Source: Labilibaculum sp. K2S (GTDB lineage: Bacteria; Bacteroidota; Bacteroidia; Bacteroidales; Marinifilaceae). Taken from it: a stretch of 64,000 nt of DNA. Both the position numbers and the translations under genes were made by a program. The stretch is from positions 694,124 through 758,123 of the forward strand of contig NZ_JAUCMW010000001.1 of the NCBI RefSeq assembly GCF_030372765.1, in the 5' to 3' direction. This document shows positions 28,890 through 36,259 of the stretch, one piece after another (position 1 is the stretch's first letter; each line of letters opens with the position of its first letter). The notes beneath the pieces are model-generated. The model did not search any database. It had not been told where the DNA came from and saw only the letters and a program-made list of their open reading frames with translations.

Positions 28890-29066
28890 TTACCAACAAC
28901 AAGAATATGAGCAACAACAGCAACATATTTGATTGTTATTATAGTTGAAAGCAAATAATCTTTGGCAATAAATTGGAATTTGAGATTCAACAGAGTGCAT
29001 AACTAATTTATCCGAAGAGATTCGGATTTCATTTTTGTTGGCGTTATGCATTAATTCTCTTTCCAT
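28890..29066 (-). CDS. Cysteine-codon-rich leader peptide upstream of cysE (candidate attenuator)
   Basis: This 58-codon ORF precedes cysE by 103 bases on the same strand. It starts MERELMHNANK and ends with the residues ICCCCCSYSCCW then TAA, so seven of the last ten sense codons are Cys (both TGT and TGC). One more Cys occurs at residue 34. It resembles no protein domain; the signal is the codon run. Leader peptides rich in the codon of the pathway's product act by ribosome stalling (trp, his, ilv), and polycysteine upstream ORFs are known in mycobacteria. Internal ATGs at 29051 and 29000 could serve as later starts. A clear Rho-independent terminator was not found between the stop and cysE, so control could be translational. 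Translation was checked codon by codon. Confidence 0.75.
   Translation of the reverse strand: MERELMHNANKNEIRISSDKLVMHSVESQIPIYCQRLFAFNYNNNQICCCCCSYSCCW
28996..29050 (-). promoter_or_regulatory. Nested hairpins within the cysE leader
   Basis: An outer stem pairs TGCATAAC (28996-29003) with GTTATGCA (29043-29050). An inner stem pairs ATCCGAA (29010-29016) with TTCGGAT (29021-29027) around a 4-base loop. In the minus-strand transcript these lie in the first half of the leader ORF. The CCAACAA just inside the outer stem could instead pair with TTGTTGG at the Cys/stop codons (28893-28899), giving a possible switch. Pairing is seen; function is inferred. Confidence 0.5.
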
Positions 29067-29083
29067 TTAGAAGTTTCTTGCTA

Positions 29084-29091
29084 CAAACTTA
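29084..29091 (-). promoter_or_regulatory. Candidate -7 box of the cysE leader transcript
   Basis: The minus strand reads TAAGTTTG here, fitting TAnnTTTG. It lies 17 bases before the leader ATG. No good -33 TTTG was seen at the right spacing, so this is a half-supported promoter. Confidence 0.4.
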
Positions 29092-29241
29092 TAAAAAAAA
29101 TATTAAAAGGAGTTATAGGTCTTAATTTTTTTTCAGATAATAGAATGCTACCCATTAATTTTAAAAAATGAAATATTTACACAATTTTGTTACTTCCATT
29201 GTGAAAGGGTAAAAATCATTTGATTCTGAATCAAACAGGTT

Positions 29242-29435
29242 ATTAAGTGTACTAAATGCGGAAATAAAAATTATGAAACAGATGAATTCCAGGTTGCTGG
29301 TGGCATCTTTTCAAAAGTATTCAATATTCAAAATAAGAAATTCACCACTGTTAGTTGCACCAGATATTTTTATCTGAAATTTATACAGCAAGTAGTAGTC
29401 AATTGGAAAATATATTTTATTTCTTCAAGAATTAA
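29242..29435 (+). pseudogene. Decayed zinc-ribbon nucleic-acid-binding protein (COG3478/DUF2082-like)
   Basis: Reading from 29245 gives KCTKCGNKNYETDEFQVAGG and then FSKVFNIQNKKFTTVSCTR, which matches the small Zn-ribbon family of about 70 residues as I remember it (CxxCG...YETDEF..TGG..SK.F..QNKKF.TV.C..CGY). Three lesions are visible. The start codon position is ATT with an in-frame TGA 9 bases upstream. The second Cys and Gly of the distal CxxCG knuckle read Tyr-Phe (29365-29370). The frame must shift by one base near 29382 to recover the family-like tail ASSSQLENIFYFF before TAA at 29433. It is a dead gene, too short and broken for ordinary gene calling. The rest of the 28787-29499 gap also carries an 8-bp inverted repeat, TTTGATTC/GAATCAAA (29219-29235). 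Confidence 0.7.
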
Positions 29436-29499
29436 ATTAGTAAATTTTCATTTTAGAATTCATATTTATACTTTGCTTAATAAACTTTAATTATTTTGA

Positions 29500-29970
29500 A
29501 TGAAAAAGCGATTACTTTTTGTTTGTTTGGGAAACATTTGCCGATCTCCTAGTGCAGAAGCCGTAATGAACGGCTATATAAAAGCAAATCAACTTGGTGA
29601 TAAGTTTGAATGTGATTCAGCAGGAACAGGAGGGTGGCACGCCGGCGATAAAGCCGATGAAAGAATGCGGCGACACGCTTTACGAAGGAATTATAATTTA
29701 ACGAGTATTGCAAGAAAATTTGATGCGAAAATAGATTTCGATAAGTTCGATCTTATTTTTGGAATGGATCAGCAAAATGTTAATGATCTTAAAGTTTTAG
29801 CAAGAAATGAAGCTGATTTAAAAAAGATCAAATCAATTACAACTTATTGTTCTCATTATTCAAATTACAGCTCAGTCCCAGATCCCTATTACGGCGGGGA
29901 TGATGGATTTGAATTAGTACTTGATATTCTTGAAGATGCCTGCAAAGGTTTACTTAATAATTTAACATGA
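29500..29970 (+). CDS. Low-molecular-weight protein-tyrosine phosphatase
   Basis: The 156-residue cytoplasmic phosphatase has the P-loop CLGNICRS at Cys9-Arg15 (C-x5-R) and the general-acid Asp in 'VPDPYYGGDDGFE' (~128). Length is normal. These enzymes remove phosphate from tyrosine (or arginine) residues, often in partnership with tyrosine kinases of polysaccharide export, none of which is nearby. Its stop codon overlaps the next gene's start by four bases (ATGA), so the two are translationally coupled. Confidence 0.93.
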   Translation: MKKRLLFVCLGNICRSPSAEAVMNGYIKANQLGDKFECDSAGTGGWHAGDKADERMRRHALRRNYNLTSIARKFDAKIDFDKFDLIFGMDQQNVNDLKVLARNEADLKKIKSITTYCSHYSNYSSVPDPYYGGDDGFELVLDILEDACKGLLNNLT

Positions 29971-30836
29971 GAATTGAGGGAGTTTTTTCTAGAATTGAAG
30001 ATTTAATTGGTCAGAAAATTACTGGTTTTAAATCTATTTCTGGTGGGAGTATTGCCACAACAAATCAAATTCGGTTTGAGAATGGTCATTACGCCTTTTT
30101 AAAAACAGAACCTTATTCTGATGATATGTTTTTTAAAGAAGCAAATGGCTTAAAGGAAATTCGTAAAACTGCATGCATAAGAGTTCCGGAAGTTCTATTG
30201 GTTGATTCAGACGTTTTGTTGCTTGAATTCATTGAGGAGGGAAGAAAGGATAAAGATTTTTTCAGTCGTTTTGGAACACAAATGGCAAATTTGCATAAAA
30301 TAAGTGCAGGTAAATTTGGATTTAAAGAAGACAATTACATCGGAGCTACACCTCAATTAAACATCGCTGTAAATACAGAAAGTGATAATTGGTGTGATTT
30401 TTACTATAATAGACGTTTATTATATCAATACAAATTAGCCGAAAAAAACGGGCTGGTTGGAAATGAATTAAAAAATGGCTTTTTGGTTTTAGAAGGACGA
30501 ATTGAAGAAATTTTAGAAGGGAGTGAAGAAAAACCAACTTTATTGCATGGTGATTTATGGAGTGGTAATTTTATCTGCGATAAAGATTCGAATCCTTGCT
30601 TAATTGATCCTGCAGTATACTACGGTCACCGAGAAGCCGATTTGGCCATGACAAAGCTATTTGGAGGCTTCAGTAATGATTTTTACAATTCATATCAAAA
30701 AAAGAAGCCTCTCCCGCAAGGATATGATTACAGAGAGAATATTTATCTTTTATACCATGTTCTTAATCATCTGAATTTATTTGGAAACAGCTACTATGGG
30801 CAAGCAGTTCGGCTTGTGTGGTCTTATCTTCATTAG
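29967..30836 (+). CDS. Fructosamine kinase family protein
   Basis: The 289-residue protein belongs to the fructosamine-3-kinase/ketosamine kinase branch of the aminoglycoside-phosphotransferase fold. The catalytic loop is 'LLHGDLWSGNF', and the metal-binding Asp is in 'CLIDPAVYYGHREADLAM'. It may phosphorylate glycated amines so that they fall off proteins. The four-base overlap with the phosphatase gene indicates a two-gene operon; in some bacteria the same pair occurs and the phosphatase may act on phospho-ketosamines, which is inference. Confidence 0.9.
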   Translation: MRIEGVFSRIEDLIGQKITGFKSISGGSIATTNQIRFENGHYAFLKTEPYSDDMFFKEANGLKEIRKTACIRVPEVLLVDSDVLLLEFIEEGRKDKDFFSRFGTQMANLHKISAGKFGFKEDNYIGATPQLNIAVNTESDNWCDFYYNRRLLYQYKLAEKNGLVGNELKNGFLVLEGRIEEILEGSEEKPTLLHGDLWSGNFICDKDSNPCLIDPAVYYGHREADLAMTKLFGGFSNDFYNSYQKKKPLPQGYDYRENIYLLYHVLNHLNLFGNSYYGQAVRLVWSYLH

Positions 30837-30840
30837 AAGA

Positions 30841-32139
30841 TCAAGATAACAAATCCATAATGTTTTTTTCTCCCCAATAAAAATGGATATAAGAAGCAAT
30901 TGTGTTGTTTTTTCTAAACAAAAATGTGTCTAACTTTTGATCTCTGGCCGAATAAATTTCGCCAACAGAAAATTCAGTTAATGGATTAACAATATGAGAA
31001 TAATGAAATTCATGTCCGAAAAAAATATTTCCATTTACATGAATCTTTCGATATCCCAATTTCAATTTCATATTCTCCATACTGGTTTTCTGATCAAAAT
31101 ATCCAACCATTGGGAATTCATTAGAATTTGAATCGATTATACTATCACCTAAATACATCATACCACCACATTCCGCTAAAACACGTCCTCCTTTTGAACA
31201 GAACTCCTTTACGGCATTTCTCATAGATTCATTTGAACTCAATTCATTAAGATAAAGTTCAGGATAACCGCCTGCAAAATAGAGCAAGTCCGTAGCCGGT
31301 AAATACTGATCCCTTAGGGGAGAAAAGAAAGTAACTTCGCCTAAATTTTCTAACGCAGCTAAATTTTCATGATAGGTAAAGTTAAATGCTTCATCTCTGG
31401 CAACTAAAATTTTAAGTTTGCCTCGTTCAATAGTTTCATCAACTTCCGGTTCCTGAAATGGAATTGCAGTTAATTCCAATAATTTCTCAATATCAACTGT
31501 TTTAGAGATATGTTTCGCAATTTCTTCAATAGTAGAGTTATATTGTGACGAATCAGAAATCTGCAAACCAAGGTGTCGTGAAGGCAGATGAAGTTTTTCA
31601 TTTTTAGGAACGTAACCAAGTGGTATCACTCCAACATCTTCACATGCATCTTTTAAAAACTGATAATGTGATTCACTTCCTACAAAATTGAAGACTACAC
31701 CGGCAATCTTAATAGCTGGATAAAAGTTTTTAAACCCAAATAGTAAGGGCGCAACCGAATAAGCCGTTGCCTTAGCATTAACCACCAGTATTATGGGAAT
31801 ATCTAATAACTCAGCAATTTGCGCAGAACTTCCTTCCATTTTCTTTGCTCCGTCAAACAAACCCATTACGCCCTCAACAACAGAAACATCAGCCTGAATA
31901 GAATATTTACCGTAAATATTCTTAACATGATTATGGCTGCTCATAAAGGTGTCTAAGTTGATTGAGACACTGCCAGCCGCCCATGAATGATGTTTTGTGT
32001 CAAGATAATCCGGACCGCACTTAAATGGCTGAACTTGTAGCCCTTTGTTCTTTAAATAGCGTAATATTCCTTGAGTAATAGTTGTTTTTCCTGACCCGCT
32101 GGAAGGTGCAGCAATTAAAAACTGAGGTTTCTTCTTCAT
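30841..32139 (-). CDS. cbiA: Cobyrinate a,c-diamide synthase
   Basis: The 432-residue cytoplasmic enzyme amidates the a and c side chains of cobyrinate using ATP and glutamine. The N-terminal dethiobiotin-synthetase-like ATPase domain has the P-loop 'APSSGSGKTT' (~9-18) and 'VEGVMGLFDGA'. The C-terminal class I glutamine-amidotransferase domain has its nucleophile in 'AECGGMMYLG' (Cys ~331) and a His near the C-terminus. It sits apart from the cobalamin genes at 52-58 kb and converges with the kinase gene with only four bases between them. The other corrin-ring genes are not in the window. Confidence 0.93.
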   Translation of the reverse strand: MKKKPQFLIAAPSSGSGKTTITQGILRYLKNKGLQVQPFKCGPDYLDTKHHSWAAGSVSINLDTFMSSHNHVKNIYGKYSIQADVSVVEGVMGLFDGAKKMEGSSAQIAELLDIPIILVVNAKATAYSVAPLLFGFKNFYPAIKIAGVVFNFVGSESHYQFLKDACEDVGVIPLGYVPKNEKLHLPSRHLGLQISDSSQYNSTIEEIAKHISKTVDIEKLLELTAIPFQEPEVDETIERGKLKILVARDEAFNFTYHENLAALENLGEVTFFSPLRDQYLPATDLLYFAGGYPELYLNELSSNESMRNAVKEFCSKGGRVLAECGGMMYLGDSIIDSNSNEFPMVGYFDQKTSMENMKLKLGYRKIHVNGNIFFGHEFHYSHIVNPLTEFSVGEIYSARDQKLDTFLFRKNNTIASYIHFYWGEKNIMDLLS

Positions 32140-32163
32140 ATCTAACTTTCAAAAACGAAAGGT

Positions 32164-32197
32164 CAAAAATAAATGAATATTCTTAGCATTAAAGCAA
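32164..32197 (-). promoter_or_regulatory. Candidate cbiA promoter
   Basis: On the minus strand TATTTTTG (32164-32171) fits TAnnTTTG, with TTG (32195-32197) 23 bases upstream, at the long end of normal spacing. The start codon follows 24 bases later. Confidence 0.4.
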
Positions 32198-32269
32198 GAT
32201 TTGGAATTCATTTCTAGAAAAGTTGAATGTTCGCGGTTAAGAAAACGATAAAATCTGTTGTATAATATC

Positions 32270-32974
32270 TTAAGGCAATAAAAAATCTTCGGCGAGAGAT
32301 TCCAATATTTTATATGAAATTAATTTTCCATTAGGATGATGTTCCTCCATTCGAACCAACCCCACATTAATAGCATACCATTCAAATACCTTGGTCTTAT
32401 TTTTTGAAATTCCTCCATAGGTAATTTTATCTGTCGAAATTTTGAAACAGTTAAAGTTTCCTGCCAAAGTTCTTATATTTTCAATCGCATCCACCTTTCG
32501 ATTAATAAGAAGAACATTCATCGACATCAAAACAGATCCGGTTCCTCTTAATATGCTAGCCTCACAACCCGATTCCGGCAACATTTGTCCAACCGTTGGT
32601 TTAATAGGAATAACAACACTATCCGACGAAATTTTTATAACCATCTTCTGATAGGAATCCAATTTTATAGGATCCATATATCGCTCTGAACCCACAAAAA
32701 AAGTAGAGTCATTGCTAACCAAGCGAAAATACTGGTAAAAGGTGTTTTTCTTTCTGGTAGTAATCTCTGACTCAATGTTATACTGAATTAATCCATCTAG
32801 TTTTGATTTACCAACCAATTGCCATACCTCTGAATATTGTCTTCTATCTTTAGAATCGTATGAAATGTATTTAATTCTGAAATTCCTTTTTGAAGGCAAA
32901 TAAGTATTGTCCCTTTGTCCGAAAGAAGAAAGTGAAATTGAAAACAATAGTAATGTGGTGTAAAATATTCTCAT
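32270..32974 (-). CDS. Secreted protein, TapB/DUF3108-like
   Basis: The 234-residue protein has a signal peptide (MRIFYTTLLLFSISLSSFGQ, cut after 'SFGQ'). The mature part is all-beta and resembles the TapB/DUF3108 family seen in Bacteroidota: long strands such as 'FRIKYISYDSKDR' and 'RTLAGNFNCFKISTDKI', ending in the typical 'FEWYAINVGLVRMEE'. It is likely periplasmic. The function of the family is unknown, and the gene is monocistronic. Confidence 0.65.
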   Translation of the reverse strand: MRIFYTTLLLFSISLSSFGQRDNTYLPSKRNFRIKYISYDSKDRRQYSEVWQLVGKSKLDGLIQYNIESEITTRKKNTFYQYFRLVSNDSTFFVGSERYMDPIKLDSYQKMVIKISSDSVVIPIKPTVGQMLPESGCEASILRGTGSVLMSMNVLLINRKVDAIENIRTLAGNFNCFKISTDKITYGGISKNKTKVFEWYAINVGLVRMEEHHPNGKLISYKILESLAEDFLLP

Positions 32975-33165
32975 ATACAGTGTTTTATGGCTTATCAGTA
33001 CTTAAAATTACACATAATCCTTCAAGTTGAAAATAAAATTTTACATATTTAAGAAAATCAATCCAAATTGACCTCCTGGCAGTTAAGAAATATAAAAAAT
33101 ATTTATCTTCCCCCGATAACTAAGCTCACGCTTATCCAACTTTTAATTTTCTCAAATTATTCACT

Positions 33166-33672
33166 ATGAATAAAACTTTTTTTTCTGCTTCTATGATATT
33201 ATTATTATCAGGAATATTTATTTCTTGTTCCAAGACTGATATCGATTCTAATGATCCGATTACTGAAAATAATATCGATACACAAAAGTTATTAGATTTA
33301 GTTAATGATGTAAGATCTACTGGAACTACCTGCGGAACTACATATTACTCTCCGGTTGATGCAATTGTTTGGAATTGCAAACTGGAAAAAGCAGCTCTAA
33401 AGCATAGTAAAGATATGATGGACAATAACTTTTTTAGTCACACATCATCAAATGGGGATAAATTTGTTGACAGATTGAATGATGCAGGATATAGCTACAA
33501 CAAGGCAGGTGAGAATATTGCTCTGGGTTATTCATCAGAGGAAAGTGTTATTAATGGTTGGTTGACCAGTCAGGGACATTGTGCCAATATAATGAATCCT
33601 AATTTCACCGAAATGGGAGTAGGGCGAATAGGGGACTACTGGACTCAGGATTTTGGAAAAACTAAGGAATAA
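33166..33672 (+). CDS. CAP-domain (SCP/PR-1-like) lipoprotein
   Basis: The 168-residue protein has a lipoprotein signal (lipobox 'IFISC', Cys ~21), followed by a bacterial CAP domain. Hallmarks are the His in 'KAALKHSKDM', the Glu in 'AGENIALGY', and 'GWLTSQGHCANIMNPNFTEM', all in expected order. CAP proteins are surface or periplasmic with poorly known activities. It is anchored to a membrane by the lipid and lacks the positive charge after Cys that would clearly decide which one. Monocistronic. Confidence 0.88.
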   Translation: MNKTFFSASMILLLSGIFISCSKTDIDSNDPITENNIDTQKLLDLVNDVRSTGTTCGTTYYSPVDAIVWNCKLEKAALKHSKDMMDNNFFSHTSSNGDKFVDRLNDAGYSYNKAGENIALGYSSEESVINGWLTSQGHCANIMNPNFTEMGVGRIGDYWTQDFGKTKE

Positions 33673-33676
33673 AAAA

Positions 33677-33703
33677 ACCACTCCAAGCGTTAATCGGAGT
33701 GGT
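33677..33703. terminator. Bidirectional terminator between the CAP gene and rplI
   Basis: An 8-bp perfect stem (33677-33684 with 33696-33703) has an 11-base loop. The T run is long on the minus strand (complement of 33671-33677), so it mainly ends the rpsF-rpsR-rplI transcript, which stops 70 bases away. Confidence 0.75.
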
Positions 33704-33773
33704 CTTAATCTGTTTGTTTGAAAAGATTTAAGTTTGTCTGTTATAAACTTAAATTAATTAATTATCGAAGCGA

Positions 33774-34217
33774 TTATTCTGAAACAACGTCAAATTCGAT
33801 ATCAACCTTAACTTCTTTATGAAGTTTGATGGTTGCGGTATATTTACCAATCTCTTTAACTGCGTCTTTAATTGCAATCACTTTTCTGTCAATTTCAAAT
33901 CCCTGAGCAGTTAATGCTTCAGCAATTTGAATGTTGTTAACAGAACCGAAAATTTTACCGGTAGTACTAGTTTTAGCACCTACACTTAAGGTAACACCTT
34001 CAAGTTTTTTCGCAACTTCTAAAGCTTCGTTTTTGATTTTTTCTTCTTTATGAGCTCTTTGTCTCATATTTTCAGCATTCATTTTCTTAGCTGATTCCGT
34101 TGCCAGAACAGCTATTCCTTTAGGAATTAAATAATTTCTACCGTAACCGTTTTTTACAACTACGATGTCATTCATATATCCTAAACTATGAATATCTTGT
34201 TTTAAGATTACTTCCAT
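33774..34217 (-). CDS. rplI: 50S ribosomal protein L9
   Basis: The 147-residue protein matches L9 from end to end: 'MEVILKQDIHSLGYMNDIVVVKNGYGRNYLIPKG' in the N-terminal RNA-binding domain (key words QDI, LG, V.VK.GY.RN.L.P.G), then the long helix and the C-terminal domain 'KIFGSVNNIQIAEALTAQG'. It binds 23S rRNA domain V. Last gene of the rpsF-rpsR-rplI operon. Confidence 0.97.
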   Translation of the reverse strand: MEVILKQDIHSLGYMNDIVVVKNGYGRNYLIPKGIAVLATESAKKMNAENMRQRAHKEEKIKNEALEVAKKLEGVTLSVGAKTSTTGKIFGSVNNIQIAEALTAQGFEIDRKVIAIKDAVKEIGKYTATIKLHKEVKVDIEFDVVSE

Positions 34218-34239
34218 TTCGTTTCCTCCAGTTTAAAAA

Positions 34240-34509
34240 TTATTTCATCATGTCAGTTACGTATGGCAGCAATGCAATGTGACGAGCACGTTTAACAGCT
34301 GTAGCTACCTTTCTTTGGTATTTCAAAGAAGTACCAGTGATACGACGAGGTAAAATTTTACCTTGTTCGTTTAAGAATTTTTTCAAAAACTCAGGATCTT
34401 TATAATCGATGAATTTAATCTTGTTTTTCTTGAAACGACAATACTTTTTCTTTTTAATCTCAACTGACGGAGGTGTCAAATATCTGATTTCTGATTGATT
34501 CTGTGCCAT
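34240..34509 (-). CDS. rpsR: 30S ribosomal protein S18
   Basis: The 89-residue protein has the S18 core 'YLTPPSVE', '[20 protein letters not shown]', '[20 protein letters not shown]', '[12 protein letters not shown]'. It pairs with S6 in the platform of the small subunit. It is 22 bases from rplI and 3 bases from rpsF. Confidence 0.97.
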   Translation of the reverse strand: MAQNQSEIRYLTPPSVEIKKKKYCRFKKNKIKFIDYKDPEFLKKFLNEQGKILPRRITGTSLKYQRKVATAVKRARHIALLPYVTDMMK

Positions 34510-34512
34510 AGC

Positions 34513-34860
34513 TTACTTCTCCTCTTTAGATTTAAGTTTTCCTTTTCTTTTAATAGAATACTCAAAAGCATACTTATCAAGTTTGAAAGTTAAGAAACGG
34601 ATGATTCTTTCATCACGTCTGTAGTTAAGTTCCAATTTCTCGATTAGTTCACCTGGAGCATCAAATTGAAGCAATTGGTAAAAACCAGTGCTTTTCTTTT
34701 GAATTGGATAAGCCAGCTTGCGCAGTCCCCAGTTCTCCTCATTAACCATCTCACCACCATTCTCGGTGATAAGGGCTTTAAATTTTTCTACCGCCTCCTT
34801 TACCTGAGCCTCAGATAAAACGGGAGTTACAATGAAAACGGTTTCATAATGATTCAACAT
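34513..34860 (-). CDS. rpsF: 30S ribosomal protein S6
   Basis: The 115-residue protein has the S6 ferredoxin-like fold: '[15 protein letters not shown]', '[20 protein letters not shown]', '[20 protein letters not shown]'. It forms a heterodimer with S18. First gene of the operon, behind a good promoter. Confidence 0.97.
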   Translation of the reverse strand: MLNHYETVFIVTPVLSEAQVKEAVEKFKALITENGGEMVNEENWGLRKLAYPIQKKSTGFYQLLQFDAPGELIEKLELNYRRDERIIRFLTFKLDKYAFEYSIKRKGKLKSKEEK

Positions 34861-34880
34861 AACTTTAATTGTTTAATTAA

Positions 34881-34895
34881 TTACTTAGTAAGTAA
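34881..34895 (-). promoter_or_regulatory. 15-bp palindrome in the rpsF leader
   Basis: TTACTTA and TAAGTAA flank a single G, a perfect 7-bp inverted repeat lying 21-35 bases upstream of rpsF and inside its transcribed leader. A one-base loop does not suit an RNA hairpin, so a DNA-binding site or chance are both possible. It does not look like the CCG-containing S6:S18 mRNA site known in other phyla. Confidence 0.35.
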
Positions 34896-34913
34896 CTGTT
34901 TTTTATTGAGCCG

Positions 34914-34944
34914 CAAAATTAACGATTCTTTTTTGATATTTCAA
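34914..34944 (-). promoter_or_regulatory. Promoter of rpsF-rpsR-rplI
   Basis: On the minus strand TTG (34942-34944) and TAATTTTG (34914-34921) are separated by 20 bases, the classic Bacteroidota -33/-7 arrangement. It implies a leader of about 50 bases. Confidence 0.65.
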
Positions 34945-35034
34945 GAATGCCATAGATTTATTGCGATTTAGAATACATATTATCTTACAAACCTACTTTA
35001 ATGCACGAATTTCCTGTATCCTAAGTCTTCTTGT

Positions 35035-35042
35035 TAGCTTTG
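35035..35042 (+). promoter_or_regulatory. Candidate -7 box of the universal stress gene
   Basis: TAGCTTTG matches TAnnTTTG and lies 46 bases before the start codon. No good -33 element was found. Confidence 0.4.
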
Positions 35043-35088
35043 GCTTTTTTTTGTAACTTAAACGTAAGGATTAACTAAACCTACAGCT

Positions 35089-36213
35089 ATGAAGGATAGG
35101 ATGATAACATTAGCAACTTATGGCTACTCCAGAGCGCAGTTACTTAAAACTCGCTTAGAATCAGAAGGTGTGGAGTGCTTTCTGAAAAATCTTAACTTAA
35201 TTCAATCTGCTGTAGGAGGTGGCGTAAAATTAAGAATAAGAGCGCAGGATTTAGCTCAGGCTCTTGAAATAATTGAAGAATTGGAATTAAGCTACGCTCA
35301 GGAGGATTTTAAAAAATCCTTTCCACGGAAAAAAATAGATGTAAACCGAATTTTGGTTCCCATTGACTTTTCTGACTTTTCGCCACGCTTATGCGAGTAT
35401 GCTATGAGTATTGCGAAGACGTTTAATGCGGATATTTTGTTATTCCACACCTATTTTGCTTCAGCAATCGAAACAATTCCATTTTCTGATAGTTACACTT
35501 ATAATGCTACTGTTGTAGAAGTTCTTTCAGAGGTAGAAAAAAATGCCAAAGCAAGAATAAAGGAACTGTATTACGATATACGTAACAAATTGGAATTAGA
35601 GCAAGTTGAAGGAATTGAAGTCGATTATGCTTTAAGCGGAGGTACAGCTTCTTCGGAAATATTAAATATTTGCAATACCTACCAACCCGACTTAGTAATT
35701 ATGGGAAGTCGAGGTGAGTCCGCAGGAACAACTAATCTTTTGGGAAGTGTTGTTTCCAACGTCATCGAGGAATCCAAAGTTCCAATTCTTGTTTTGTCTG
35801 ATCAAGGAGAGGATGTAAGCCTTGAACAGATAAGAAACATAATGTACGCAACAAACTTTGATAAAGCTGATTTCAGAGCAATTGCCAATCTTAAATTTAT
35901 AACTAAGCCATATGACATAAAAGTTCATTGTGTCCATTTTAATGATATTGATGATGACAATGTAACGGAACAACATCAAATGGAAGTATTGAGGAAATAT
36001 TTAGATAAAACACTTGGCGATTCAAATGTTAATTGCTCCATAATACAGTTTGAGGAAAAAATGAAGGGAATTGAAGAGTACGTACAGAAAAATGATATTG
36101 GTATGATTGCCATTTTAGCAAGAAAACACAATTTATTAGAGCGTTTGTTTTTTGGGCAAATGTCAAGAAAACTATTTATAAAAACTCATATCCCAATTTT
36201 GGTATTTCACTAA
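35089..36213 (+). CDS. DUF2007-like domain fused to two universal stress protein domains
   Basis: The 374-residue cytoplasmic protein has three parts. Residues ~1-70 ('MITLATYGYSRAQLLKTRLE', 'ECFLKNLNLIQSAVGGGVKL') resemble DUF2007, a putative signal-transducing domain. Residues ~82-232 form a Usp domain with the ATP-binding motif G-x2-G-x9-GS ('GSRGESAGTTNLLGSVVSNV'). Residues ~242-374 form a second Usp domain that lacks this motif ('ARKHNLLERLFFGQMSRKL'). Tandem Usp proteins are common in Bacteroidota stress responses; the DUF2007-like head is less common. Monocistronic, closed by a hairpin. Confidence 0.85.
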   Translation: MKDRMITLATYGYSRAQLLKTRLESEGVECFLKNLNLIQSAVGGGVKLRIRAQDLAQALEIIEELELSYAQEDFKKSFPRKKIDVNRILVPIDFSDFSPRLCEYAMSIAKTFNADILLFHTYFASAIETIPFSDSYTYNATVVEVLSEVEKNAKARIKELYYDIRNKLELEQVEGIEVDYALSGGTASSEILNICNTYQPDLVIMGSRGESAGTTNLLGSVVSNVIEESKVPILVLSDQGEDVSLEQIRNIMYATNFDKADFRAIANLKFITKPYDIKVHCVHFNDIDDDNVTEQHQMEVLRKYLDKTLGDSNVNCSIIQFEEKMKGIEEYVQKNDIGMIAILARKHNLLERLFFGQMSRKLFIKTHIPILVFH

Positions 36214-36224
36214 ACCATGGTATC

Positions 36225-36258
36225 AAAAAAGGCGCAATTTATAAATTGCACCTTTTTT
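36225..36258. terminator. Bidirectional terminator between usp and mtaB
   Basis: A 17-bp stem with one mismatch (36225-36241 with 36242-36258) is bounded by an A-tract and a T-tract. It serves both the plus-strand usp gene and the minus-strand mtaB, which ends two bases away. Confidence 0.85.
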
Positions 36259-36259
36259 G

